Origin: Terriglobia bacterium
GTDB taxonomy: Bacteria; Acidobacteriota; Terriglobia; Acidiferrales; UBA7541
Assembly (NCBI GenBank): GCA_020072805.1
Contig: JAIQGC010000053.1
Coordinates: forward strand, 9,058 to 51,797
Length of the DNA: 42,740 nucleotides
Reading direction: 5' to 3'
A program made the position numbers and the translations under genes. The notes under the pieces were generated by a model that did not search any database, was not told the DNA's origin, and worked only from the letters and a program-made list of their open reading frames with translations. The number at the start of each line of letters is the position of its first letter. Position 1 is the stretch's first letter. Below, piece by piece: positions 34,884-42,681 of the stretch.

Positions 34884-36026
34884 ATGGGTTTTGCCACGAA
34901 CGCAATTCATGTCGGCCAGGAGCCGGACCCCTCCACCGGGGCGGTCGTCGCGCCAATCTATCAGACCTCCACCTACGTCCAGGAGTCCTTCGGCAAGTAC
35001 ACCAACGGCTACGACTACGCCCGCACCAATCACCCCAATCGCAAAGCCCTGGAACGCTGCGTCGCCAAACTCGAAGGCGGCCTCAACGCCTACGTCTTCA
35101 CCTCCGGCATGGCCGGAATTGACGCCGTCTTCCGCCTGCTTCGCCCCGGCGACCACGTCATCGTCTCCGAATCCGTCTATGGCGGCGTCTACCGACTCTC
35201 CACGCAGCTGCTCACCCACTTCAAGCTGGAATTCAGCTTCGTGGACACCTCCTCCATCGCCAAAATCAAGGCCGCGGTGAAGCCCAATACCCGCATGATC
35301 TATCTTGAAACCCCCACCAACCCCACCATGATCCTCAGCGACATCGCCGCGACCGCCAAACTGGCCACCGACCACAAGATCACTCTCGTCGTTGACAACA
35401 CTTTTCTCAGCCCCTTCCTGCAAAACCCCATCGCCCTCGGCGCGCACATCGTCGTCCATTCCATGACCAAATACCTTAACGGCCACAGCGACGCCACCGG
35501 CGGCGCCGTCATTCTCACCCGCCCCGAAGACGCCGAAAAAATCTATTTCATTCAGCGCTCCGCCGGAGCCGGCCTGGCCCCCATGGACTGCTTCCTGGTC
35601 TCCCGGGGCATCAAAACCCTGGCTGTGCGCATGCTCCAGCACAACGCCAACGGCATTGCCGTCGCCCGCCATCTCGACACCCACCCCAAAATTAAAAAAG
35701 TCCTCTACCCCGGTCTCCCTTCCCATCCCCAGCACGATATCGCCCGCAAACAGCAAAAGGGCCCCGGCGGCATGATCGCCATCGACCTCGGCTCCACCGA
35801 AGCCGCGGAAAAAATGCTCAACAACGTCAAACTCTGCTCCCTGGCGGAAAGCCTCGGCGGCGTGGAAACCCTCATCTCCCATCCCGCCTCCATGACCCAC
35901 GCCTCCATGCCTGCCGATGTCCGCAAACGCATTGGCATCACCGACGGCCTCGTGCGCATCTCCGTGGGCATCGAGGACGTCGAAGACATCCTCGCCGACC
36001 TCGACCAGGCCCTCATGTTTGTGTAG
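34884..36026 (+). CDS. Cys/Met-metabolism PLP enzyme (cystathionine gamma-synthase/lyase family)
   Basis: 380 aa; AAGGAGAACAGAGA precedes ATG 34884. Motifs: ATNAIHVGQEPDPSTGAVVAPIYQTSTYVQESFGKYTNGYDYARTNHPNR, FTSGMAGIDAVFRLL, VDNTFLSPFLQNPIALGAHIVVHSMTKYLNGHSD with PLP Lys196, and SLAESLGGVETLISHPASMTHASMP...RISVGIEDVEDILADLDQAL. Family reactions include cystathionine gamma-synthase, gamma-lyase and O-acetylhomoserine sulfhydrylase. The YARTNHPNR and SLGGVETL patterns fit synthase/lyase, which cannot be separated by eye. Acts in transsulfuration in the cytoplasm. Confidence 0.88.
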   Translation: MGFATNAIHVGQEPDPSTGAVVAPIYQTSTYVQESFGKYTNGYDYARTNHPNRKALERCVAKLEGGLNAYVFTSGMAGIDAVFRLLRPGDHVIVSESVYGGVYRLSTQLLTHFKLEFSFVDTSSIAKIKAAVKPNTRMIYLETPTNPTMILSDIAATAKLATDHKITLVVDNTFLSPFLQNPIALGAHIVVHSMTKYLNGHSDATGGAVILTRPEDAEKIYFIQRSAGAGLAPMDCFLVSRGIKTLAVRMLQHNANGIAVARHLDTHPKIKKVLYPGLPSHPQHDIARKQQKGPGGMIAIDLGSTEAAEKMLNNVKLCSLAESLGGVETLISHPASMTHASMPADVRKRIGITDGLVRISVGIEDVEDILADLDQALMFV

Positions 36027-36317
36027 CGCCGGGCTTCAAAATGGGCTTTTGGCTTTCGCTTAAGGGATTATGGCCATTGGGAATGCCTGGTCCCCATGAG
36101 GAAAGTGGTCGAGCACGGGCTGGTGCCGTCTAACCTATCATCCCAGGCCTGGCTGCCCGTTCAAAAGGTGCTGAATGGAAATCCGGTTGCACCGTCCACC
36201 CCGCCTGCCTGCTTTCGGAGGCTTCCACTCCCCGTTTCGCCGATTCGAATCTCTACAATATTTGCGCCCGCCGTTCGTCTACAGGAACGGATAGATAAGC
36301 AGTCGAGAATTACCTCG

Positions 36318-36872
36318 ATGAACGAGCGAAACCGTCAAATTTCCGAGATCATCGAGGAAGAACGGTCCCGGCTGCTCCATTTTATCCGCCGGCGTGTGCC
36401 CAATTCTTCCGACGCCGAGGACATCGCGCAGGAGGTCTTCTACGAACTGGTAAGAGCCAATCGACTGCTGATGCCGATTGAGCACGTGACCGGCTGGCTT
36501 TTTCGGGTAGCGCGCAATCGCATCACGGACCTTTTTCGCAAGAAGAAGACGGAGACCTTCAGCGACGCTGCGGTTGAGGACGAAGACGGCGCGGTGCTGC
36601 GGATCGAAGATCTCTTGCCATCGCCCGATGCCGGGCCGGAAGCGCTCTACGTCCGCAATGTGCTTCTGGATGAATTGGAACTTGCGCTTGACGAACTGCC
36701 CGAGGAGCAGCGGGACGTATTTACCGCGCATGAGATCGAGGGGCACAGCTTCAAGGAGATCGCCTCTCGGACCGGCGTCAGCGTAAACACGCTACTCTCG
36801 CGCAAACGCCATGCTGTGTTGCATCTGCGCGAACGATTGCAACGCATCTACGACGAATTCGCGAAAGGATGA
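36318..36872 (+). CDS. ECF RNA polymerase sigma factor (second locus)
   Basis: 184 aa from ATG 36318. Region 2: RSRLLHFIRRRVPNSSDAEDIAQEVFYELVRANRLLMPIEHVTGWLFRVARNRITDLFRKKK. Region 4: ELALDELPEEQRDVFTAHEIEGHSFKEIASRTGVSVNTLLSRKRHAVLHLRERL. The linker carries EDEDGAVLRIEDLLPSPDAGPEALYVRNVLLDE. The partner gene downstream starts 10 nt on, with GAGGAG covering the stop. The sequence is distinct from the ECF at 22498, so two independent regulons are likely. Confidence 0.9.
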   Translation: MNERNRQISEIIEEERSRLLHFIRRRVPNSSDAEDIAQEVFYELVRANRLLMPIEHVTGWLFRVARNRITDLFRKKKTETFSDAAVEDEDGAVLRIEDLLPSPDAGPEALYVRNVLLDELELALDELPEEQRDVFTAHEIEGHSFKEIASRTGVSVNTLLSRKRHAVLHLRERLQRIYDEFAKG

Positions 36873-36882
36873 GGAGAACAAC

Positions 36883-37242
36883 ATGAGTGGGAGATGGAAG
36901 AGACTGATTTTCATTGCTCCGCTGGCCATCCTGGGGATGCTGCTGTTTGTCGCCCTCGGCGGCGAAATCGTGCGGCAACTTTGGAATTGGCTGCTGCCGC
37001 CAATTTTCGGCTGGCGCCAAATCACTTTCTGGCAAGCCCTTGGACTTCTGGCGCTGTGCCGCATCCTCTTCGGCGGACTTGGATGGCGCGGTTCCGATCG
37101 CTCCCATGTCCGAGATCGGATAAAGCAGCGGATGAAAGAGCGCTGGGAGCGCATGACTCCTGAGGAGCGGGAACGATTCCGGCAAAGCTGGCGCGGACGT
37201 TGCGGCTTCATCCCATCCACCGGCGAGAGCAAGGAGCAATGA
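36883..37242 (+). CDS. Small membrane protein paired with an ECF sigma factor
   Basis: 119 aa from ATG 36883. Two hydrophobic segments (RLIFIAPLAILGMLLFVALGGEIV and FWQALGLLALCRILFGGL) flank a short loop, followed by a basic cytoplasm-facing tail. The tail is RVRDRIKQRMKERWERMTPEERERFRQSWRGRCGF (start read as SHVRD). The MTPEERERFRQ pattern is common in small ECF-linked proteins and metal-sensor relatives. Position suggests it modulates the sigma factor, perhaps as an unusual anti-sigma without a zinc finger; this is inference. Confidence 0.66.
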   Translation: MSGRWKRLIFIAPLAILGMLLFVALGGEIVRQLWNWLLPPIFGWRQITFWQALGLLALCRILFGGLGWRGSDRSHVRDRIKQRMKERWERMTPEERERFRQSWRGRCGFIPSTGESKEQ

Positions 37243-37322
37243 AGCCATTTCGACAGCGCCCAAAGCAATGCCTCTATTCCGTCAGATCGGTAGTGTTGCC
37301 TCAGAACGAAATGAAATGACAA

Positions 37323-37667
37323 TCAGCGGTAGCGGCGAGTCGCAACGCAAAGCTGCAACCACCGCAAATACTCCCGCGACCCCGCGCTGACGGCCAGTGC
37401 GATAAACTCCGGCACATCGTAGTTGTGCAGCCGCGTCACTTCCCTCTCCAGCGCCGCCAGCCGCGCCTCCGTCGTCTTCATCACCAGCAAATACTCCCGC
37501 GCCTTCTCCACCTTCCCCTTCCACCGATACACCGACTCCACCGGCGCGCCCACAATATTCACACAAGCCGCCAGCCGCCCCTCCACCACCGCCCGCGCAA
37601 TCCGCCGCGCCTCCCCCAACGACCCGCACGTCACCAGCACCACCCGCGCTTGCTTTCCTGAAACCAT
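37323..37667 (-). CDS. cutA: CutA-like divalent-cation tolerance protein
   Basis: 114 aa from ATG 37667 (GGAGGAGAGCG upstream). The CutA1 fold is easily read: VVLVTCGSLGEARRIARAVVEGRLAACVNIVGAPVESVYRWKGKVEKAREYLLVMKTTEARLAALEREVTRLHNYDVPEFIALAVSAGSREYLRWL. The signature blocks are LAACVNI, SxYxWxGKxE and HxYxxPE. CutA forms a very stable trimer; its role in copper tolerance is debated. Stands alone, convergent with the small membrane gene. Confidence 0.92.
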   Translation of the reverse strand: MVSGKQARVVLVTCGSLGEARRIARAVVEGRLAACVNIVGAPVESVYRWKGKVEKAREYLLVMKTTEARLAALEREVTRLHNYDVPEFIALAVSAGSREYLRWLQLCVATRRYR

Positions 37668-37774
37668 CGCTCTCCTCCTCATCCACTGGCGGATATCTCC
37701 GCAACGTTTCGATTTTCCTGGCAGCCAGTTAATTCTGCCAGTCTAACAACCGGGGTCCGCGTTGGAACAGCGCT

Positions 37775-37802
37775 TTGGCCTTGCCGCGCGGCAGGCTAGA
37801 AT
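37775..37802 (+). promoter_or_regulatory. Promoter for the phosphohexomutase with palindromic spacer
   Basis: TTGGCC (37775-37780), 16 nt, TAGAAT (37797-37802). The spacer holds the 12-bp palindrome TGCCGCGCGGCA (37782-37793). The ATG is at 37811, 8 nt after the -10, with no ribosome site, so a leaderless or near-leaderless mRNA is expected. Confidence 0.5.
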
Positions 37803-37810
37803 AGCCGGGC

Positions 37811-39226
37811 ATGGCTTCCTCACCCATTAAGTTCGGTACCTCCGGCTGGCGTGGCCTCATCGCCGACGATTTCACCTTCGCCAGCGTGCGCCTGGCCGTC
37901 GCGGCCATCGCCGAACACGCCAAAAGCCGCGCGGCGCATCCCACGCTGCTGGTGGCGCACGATACGCGCTTTTACTCCGAAGAGTTCACCCAACTGGCCG
38001 TCGAGGTTTTACAGGAGCACGGCATCCGCGTCCTGCGAGCCGGCACATTCGCGCCCACGCCCGCCGTGGCTTTCGAAATCATGCGCCGCAAACTCGATGG
38101 GGCCATCAACTTCACCGCCAGCCACAATCCCGCCGCCTATCACGGCCTCAAATTCTCCTCCGCCGACGCCGGCCCCGCCCTGCCCGAAGTCACCCGCGAC
38201 ATTGAAGCCCGCATCGCCCGCCTGGCTGCTGCTCCAGCGCCAAAACGCAGCGGAAAAGCCGCGCCCGCCGTGGAAATTGTTTCCCTCGCTGAACCGTTTC
38301 TCGCACGCATTAACGAACTCGTGCGTTTCGAAATCATCCGCAAATCCGGCATGAAATTCGTGGTGGACCCCCGCCACGGCTGCGGCATCGGCTATCTCGA
38401 CCGCGCCCTCGCCGCTCACAATATCCCTTTCGAAACCATCCACGCCAACCGCGACGTCCTCTTCGACGGCGCCGGCCCCGACGTCTCCGAGGAGATCCTC
38501 GCCCCGCTGAGCCAGGCGGTGCGCGCGGCGGGAGCGACCGCTGGCCTCGCCACCGACGGCGACGCCGACCGCTTCGGCATCGTGGACCGCGACGGCTCCT
38601 GGATTTCCCCCAACCACATTCTCGCGCTGCTCTATGACTACATCTGCGAAACCCGCGGCTGGAACCTGCCCGCGGCGCGCAGCGTGGCCACCTCGCACAT
38701 GATTGACGCCGCGGCAGCGGCCCGCGGGCAGAAGACGTTTCAAACGCCGGTGGGCTTCAAATATATCGGCCAGCTCATCCTCGAGGACAAAATCGCGCTG
38801 GGCGGCGAAGAGAGCGCGGGGCTTTCCATTCGCGGGCATATTCCCGAAAAGGACGGAATTCTGGCCTGCTTGCTGGTGGCGGAAATGGCCGCTGCGCGCG
38901 GCGCTTCACTGGGCGAACAGATTCGCGCGATGTTCGTCAAGCTGGGCCGCGAATTCCATCCCCTGCGCCAGAATCTGCATTTGAGCGACGACCAGAAAAA
39001 GAGAGCGCTCGAAAAGACTGCCGCGGATGCGCGAACGGTGGCCGGACGCGGCGTCGCCAGCATCGACCGCACCGACGGCGCGAAATATATTTTCGAAGAC
39101 GGCTCGTGGATGCTCTGCCGCATGTCCGGGACGGAACCACTGCTGCGGCTCTACACCGAAGCGGCCAGCGCGGAAGCCTCGGCGCGGCTGGCGCGCGAAG
39201 CGGCGGACTGGCTGTTATACGTCTGA
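37811..39226 (+). CDS. Phosphoglucomutase/phosphomannomutase (alpha-D-phosphohexomutase)
   Basis: 471 aa. All four domains are present: substrate FGTSGWRG, phosphoserine loop TAS104HNPAAYHGLK, metal loop TDGDADRFG, sugar-binding GGEESAG, and phosphate-binding RMSGTEPLLR. Known role: interconverts hexose-1- and hexose-6-phosphates through a phosphoserine. The GEESA loop is shared by glucose and mannose specific members, so the preference is open. It is followed 5 nt later by the FtsB-like gene. Base use changes within the gene: the first half is strongly C-rich on this strand, the last third G-rich. Confidence 0.92.
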   Translation: MASSPIKFGTSGWRGLIADDFTFASVRLAVAAIAEHAKSRAAHPTLLVAHDTRFYSEEFTQLAVEVLQEHGIRVLRAGTFAPTPAVAFEIMRRKLDGAINFTASHNPAAYHGLKFSSADAGPALPEVTRDIEARIARLAAAPAPKRSGKAAPAVEIVSLAEPFLARINELVRFEIIRKSGMKFVVDPRHGCGIGYLDRALAAHNIPFETIHANRDVLFDGAGPDVSEEILAPLSQAVRAAGATAGLATDGDADRFGIVDRDGSWISPNHILALLYDYICETRGWNLPAARSVATSHMIDAAAAARGQKTFQTPVGFKYIGQLILEDKIALGGEESAGLSIRGHIPEKDGILACLLVAEMAAARGASLGEQIRAMFVKLGREFHPLRQNLHLSDDQKKRALEKTAADARTVAGRGVASIDRTDGAKYIFEDGSWMLCRMSGTEPLLRLYTEAASAEASARLAREAADWLLYV

Positions 39227-39231
39227 ATAGC

Positions 39232-39561
39232 ATGCCTCCCAAGGAACAAATCCAGGCGCTGCTTGACCGGCACGGACGGACGCTGCTGATGCTGGCGGCG
39301 CTGTTTCTGCTCATGGATGATGTATTCGGCGCGCACGGATTCGTGGCCATGCGCCGGATGGAAAAAGAGATCTCCCTGGCGCGCAAGGAGATCGACCGAC
39401 TGAACACCGAAAACCGCGATCTGGCCGAGCAGGTAAAGTCGCTGCGCAGCGATCCGCAGCTGATCGAAAAAATCGCGCGCGATGAATTGGGTCTGGTGCG
39501 GCCCGGCGAAGTGATCATCCGCATCCCGCAGGCGCCGGCGAACGGCACGAACAAGCGATAG
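39232..39561 (+). CDS. FtsB/DivIC-like septum-formation initiator
   Basis: 109 aa from ATG 39232. A short N-terminal cytoplasmic piece, one transmembrane span (RTLLMLAALFLLMDDVFG), then a coiled coil (RRMEKEISLARKEIDRLNTENRDLAEQVKSLRSDPQLIEKIARDELGLVRPGEVIIRIP). The ending ...DPxxIExxARxELGxVRPGExxxxxP is the DivIC/FtsB signature. Known role: scaffold with FtsL and FtsQ at the division septum. Confidence 0.88.
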   Translation: MPPKEQIQALLDRHGRTLLMLAALFLLMDDVFGAHGFVAMRRMEKEISLARKEIDRLNTENRDLAEQVKSLRSDPQLIEKIARDELGLVRPGEVIIRIPQAPANGTNKR

Positions 39562-39590
39562 ATTTGAACTCGTTCCAGCGGAGAAAAGGC

Positions 39591-39637
39591 CCGCCCTCTC
39601 CGGCTGCTGCCCGGAGTCTTGCGACTGAAGAGGGCGG
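39591..39637. repeat. Branched inverted repeat (REP-like)
   Basis: Outer stem CCGCCCTCT (39591-39599) with AGAGGGCGG (39629-39637). Inside are CTCCGG/CCGGAG and AGTC/GACT hairpins. The outer stem and first inner arm share two bases, so only one form at a time is complete. Lies between convergent gene ends. Confidence 0.5.
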
Positions 39638-39659
39638 CTACAGCGTTGTGCGCGCGCGA

Positions 39660-40784
39660 TCATGCGGGGCGTTTGCTGCGGCTCCAGCGGGTGCGGGCCC
39701 AGGAAAGGGCCAGCATGGCGAGAAAGATGACGGCCAGGCCGGCGGTGGCCCGCGCGATGGTGCATTTCCCTTTGGGCAGGATGGACATCCCTCCATAGAC
39801 GAATTCGATGTGCACCCAATAGACCAGCAACGAAGTTTTTCCGAGTTGCGCGACGGGGCTAAAGCCCTTGAGGGCCAAGCCCCAGCGGCACCAGGCGTAA
39901 ACGAGAAAGAGAATGATCAGCAGCAGGCCGCAACGGAAGAGGAAAAAGTTGGGGCTGGTGTGCCAGAAATCGTAAACGGCGTAGAGGCGCACGGGAAGCG
40001 CGTCGATCCAGAGTGCCAGGAAGCAAGCAAGAATGCCGGCACCCAGGAGAGAGGCGAGGACCGCGGGTTCGCGTTTCTTGGCGTAGTCGGAGAAGAGCAG
40101 GAAACCGACGGCAAGTCCGGCGAAGGCGAAAGCGGCCCAGGGAAATAGGGGAAATAGCCAGGGCTGCGGCGTGGCAAAGATGTGCACGCCGTTGACGTAG
40201 GATTCGAAGAACCAGGGAAGCCAGCGGGGGCGGTGAGTGGTCCACAGCGGCGGCGCGGCGAGGGCGACAAGCGCCGAGGCGGCCAGAGCGGCGAGGATAT
40301 TGCGCAGGCGTAAGCTTGGTGCATTGGCGGCGGCGTCCGGGGAAGTCGAGAGACTTACCAGCCAGCAGAGCACGCCCATCAAGACCATGGAGAGGCCGAG
40401 GATGTTGAGGACGTCCACGCGCAGGAGATCGGTCCAGGGAGCGTAAGGATAGCCGAGAGCGAACTCCTGCAGGCGAAAGAGCATGCCGAGGCCGAAGATT
40501 TCCGCTCCGCGGAGGATAGTGGTGCGAGCGACGGTGCTGCGGGCAGCGCCTTTTTCGCGCATGCGGCCGGTGACCAGGGCGAAGGAAACGCCCGCGAGAA
40601 AAATAAAGAGCGGCGCGGGAAGCGTGCCGCCGAGCTGCGACCAACTGAAGAAGGAAGACTTGCGTGCGGCCGGGCTGAGCCAGGAGTCGTAGCAGTGCGT
40701 CTGGAACATGAGCAGGCAGGCAAGGCCGCGCATCCAGTCAATGTAGGCAAGGCGTTGTTTGGTCTCGCTCATGGGCGTATCCAT
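39660..40784 (-). CDS. Heparan-alpha-glucosaminide N-acetyltransferase-like membrane protein (DUF1624 type)
   Basis: 374 aa from ATG 40784 (ATG 40772 also in frame; no clear Shine-Dalgarno). About ten hydrophobic spans. The family entry motif IDWMRGLACLLMFQTHCYDSW holds the conserved His in the first loop, and PAPLFIFLAGVSFALVTGRM follows. The end shows LGKTSLLVYWVHIEFVYG. The family (HGSNAT and bacterial DUF1624 proteins) moves acetyl groups across the membrane to sugars. Substrate unknown; may decorate envelope glycans. Confidence 0.78.
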   Translation of the reverse strand: MDTPMSETKQRLAYIDWMRGLACLLMFQTHCYDSWLSPAARKSSFFSWSQLGGTLPAPLFIFLAGVSFALVTGRMREKGAARSTVARTTILRGAEIFGLGMLFRLQEFALGYPYAPWTDLLRVDVLNILGLSMVLMGVLCWLVSLSTSPDAAANAPSLRLRNILAALAASALVALAAPPLWTTHRPRWLPWFFESYVNGVHIFATPQPWLFPLFPWAAFAFAGLAVGFLLFSDYAKKREPAVLASLLGAGILACFLALWIDALPVRLYAVYDFWHTSPNFFLFRCGLLLIILFLVYAWCRWGLALKGFSPVAQLGKTSLLVYWVHIEFVYGGMSILPKGKCTIARATAGLAVIFLAMLALSWARTRWSRSKRPA

Positions 40785-40973
40785 GCTATACAGGTTCGCG
40801 CTTGCGGGAAAGATGGGACGGGTAAGGTGGGGGGAAAGAGGTAATGAGATAAGGAGGTAAGGAGGCAGCGAGAGAAGCGGGCTATTCCATGACAGAGAAG
40901 CGCTTTCACTGCCGGGGGGATTGGGGTATTTTCACTGGGAGTTTATGGAAGAGGATTACGAGAAGCATAGCGG

Positions 40974-40989
40974 CCGGGCTAAAGCCCGG
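40974..40989. repeat. REP-like hairpin CCGGGCTAAAGCCCGG
   Basis: Seven-base-pair arms with an AA loop (40974-40980, 40983-40989), followed by TCCCTACA. The 42631-42650 element has the same AA loop and a similar C-rich tail. Confidence 0.55.
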
Positions 40990-41048
40990 TCCCTACAAAA
41001 CCGGGGAAGTGTAACGTTTCGGGATCAGTAGAAGTTGAGGGGGCACAG

Positions 41049-42614
41049 ATGGAAAGCGCACAAAGAATTGAGGCGGTGGCGCGGGCGGTGGAATCGCGGG
41101 ATCCGGTAACGGGGGAGGCTTGGCGGACGTTTACGGCGGCTACTCCGGAGGTGGTGCGGCATGTGGTGATTCTGGCGCGGGCGGCGCAGAGGGAGTGGGC
41201 GGGGAGGCCGCTGGGGGAGCGGCGGGGGGTGATGGAGCGGTTCCGGCGATTGCTGGTGGAGAAGCGGGGGGCGGTGATTGAGCTGATTCAGAGGGAGACG
41301 GGGAAGCCGCGGGTGGAGGCGCTGGTGGAGGTGCTGGCGGTTTTGAATTTTGCGGCGTTTTACGGAAAGGTTGCGCGGCGGGTGCTGAAGATGCACAGCT
41401 ACCGGGCGGGCACGGTGGCGATGATTCGCAAGACGGTGCGGGTTACGCGCGATCCGTATGGGGTGATTGGGCTGATTACGCCGTGGAACTATCCGTTTCT
41501 GATGCCGGCGGGGATTGCCATTCCGGCGCTGCTGGCGGGGAATGCGGTGCTGCTGAAGCCATCGGAATTTACGCCGAGCGCTTCCCTGCTGCTGGGTGAG
41601 TTGCTGCGGGAGGCGGGATTGCCGGAGGGCGTGCTGACGGTGCTGCCGGGAGACGGGACGACCGGGGCGGCGCTGACGGCAGAAAAGTTGGATAAGGTTT
41701 TTTTTATCGGCAGCGAGGCTACCGGGCGGAAGATTGCTTTGAGTTGCGCGGAGCGGATGACTCCGTGCGTGCTGGAATTGGGGGGAAGCGACCCGGCGAT
41801 TGTGCTGGAGGATGCCGACCTAGACGTGGCGGCGCTGGGAATTGCCTGGGGAAGATTTTTCAATGCGGGGCAGACTTGCGTGGCGCCCAAGCGGGTGTTC
41901 GTGGTGGAAAAAGTCTACGATGCGTTTGTGAAAAAGCTGGCCGAGCGCGTGAGCCGATTGCGGGCGGGGACGGGGGAGGTGGACAGCGGGCCGATGATCC
42001 GGGCTTCGCAGGCTGGGGTGCTGCGGGAGCAGTATGACGACGCGATGGAGCGCGGGGCGAGCGTTGGCGCGAGGGCACCGGTGAACGCGGCGGAGAATCC
42101 GTGCGTTTTCGCGCCCACGGTGCTGCTGAATGCGCCGCCGGAGGCGCGGGCGCTGCGGGAGGAAACCTTCGGGCCGCTGCTGCCGGTGGTTCGGGTGCGC
42201 GATGAGCAGGAAGCCATTGCGCGGGCCAACGACAGCCGCTACGGATTGAGCGCATCGGTATGGAGCCGGGACATCGTGCGGGCGGAAGCGGTGGGGCGAA
42301 AGCTGGAATGCGGGTCGGTCATGATCAACGATTGCGTCTTTGCGGCGGGCATGGCCGACGTGCCCTATGGCGGAGTGAAGGCCAGCGGAATGGGGCGGTC
42401 GCATGGGGTTGCCGGACTGCTGGAAGGCGTGCAGGAAAAAACTTATGTGATCGATCCGTGGGCGGGGTGGAGGCAGGCGTATTGGTACAGCTATGGTCCG
42501 AAAATCAGCGCGGGGCTGGAAAACTACCTGAAATTTGAGCATGGGCGGGGGATTTTTGCGCGGCTGGTGGCGGGGACGCGGGCTGTTTTCGCGCTGTATT
42601 TCGGGCGGGACTGA
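41049..42614 (+). CDS. Aldehyde dehydrogenase (NAD(P)+-dependent)
   Basis: 521 aa; GAGGGGG lies 5-9 nt before ATG 41049. The complete ALDH active site is visible: LITPWNYPF, KPSEFTPSA, FFIGSEATGRKIA (nucleotide loop), general base E243 in LELGGSDPAIV, nucleophile C277 in FNAGQTCVAPKR, and EETFGPLLPVV. The C-terminus extends past the fold (YLKFEHGRGIFARLVAGTRAVFALYFGRD) with a hydrophobic tail that might touch the membrane. Substrate unknown; succinate-semialdehyde or fatty aldehyde types are possible. Third-position G (GCG, GGG, CTG) dominates, unlike the C-ending codons of genes at 29-37 kb. Confidence 0.88.
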   Translation: MESAQRIEAVARAVESRDPVTGEAWRTFTAATPEVVRHVVILARAAQREWAGRPLGERRGVMERFRRLLVEKRGAVIELIQRETGKPRVEALVEVLAVLNFAAFYGKVARRVLKMHSYRAGTVAMIRKTVRVTRDPYGVIGLITPWNYPFLMPAGIAIPALLAGNAVLLKPSEFTPSASLLLGELLREAGLPEGVLTVLPGDGTTGAALTAEKLDKVFFIGSEATGRKIALSCAERMTPCVLELGGSDPAIVLEDADLDVAALGIAWGRFFNAGQTCVAPKRVFVVEKVYDAFVKKLAERVSRLRAGTGEVDSGPMIRASQAGVLREQYDDAMERGASVGARAPVNAAENPCVFAPTVLLNAPPEARALREETFGPLLPVVRVRDEQEAIARANDSRYGLSASVWSRDIVRAEAVGRKLECGSVMINDCVFAAGMADVPYGGVKASGMGRSHGVAGLLEGVQEKTYVIDPWAGWRQAYWYSYGPKISAGLENYLKFEHGRGIFARLVAGTRAVFALYFGRD

Positions 42615-42630
42615 TTGATGAAGCAAGCGC

Positions 42631-42650
42631 GGGCACGGCAAGCCGTGCCC
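42631..42650. repeat. REP-like hairpin, 9-bp arms
   Basis: GGGCACGGC-AA-GCCGTGCCC, perfect arms with a two-base AA loop, directly after the aldehyde dehydrogenase stop and before a convergent gene end. Could also act as a transcription stop, though no T tract follows. Confidence 0.6.
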
Positions 42651-42681
42651 CCACGGAATCGCAGAAACGCTGCTGGATTGC

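Noticed and set aside
39856-39867. GGGCTAAAGCCC, same 12-mer as the core of the 40974 hairpin
   Set aside because: It lies inside the acyltransferase coding sequence, in a well-formed protein segment; probably coincidence.
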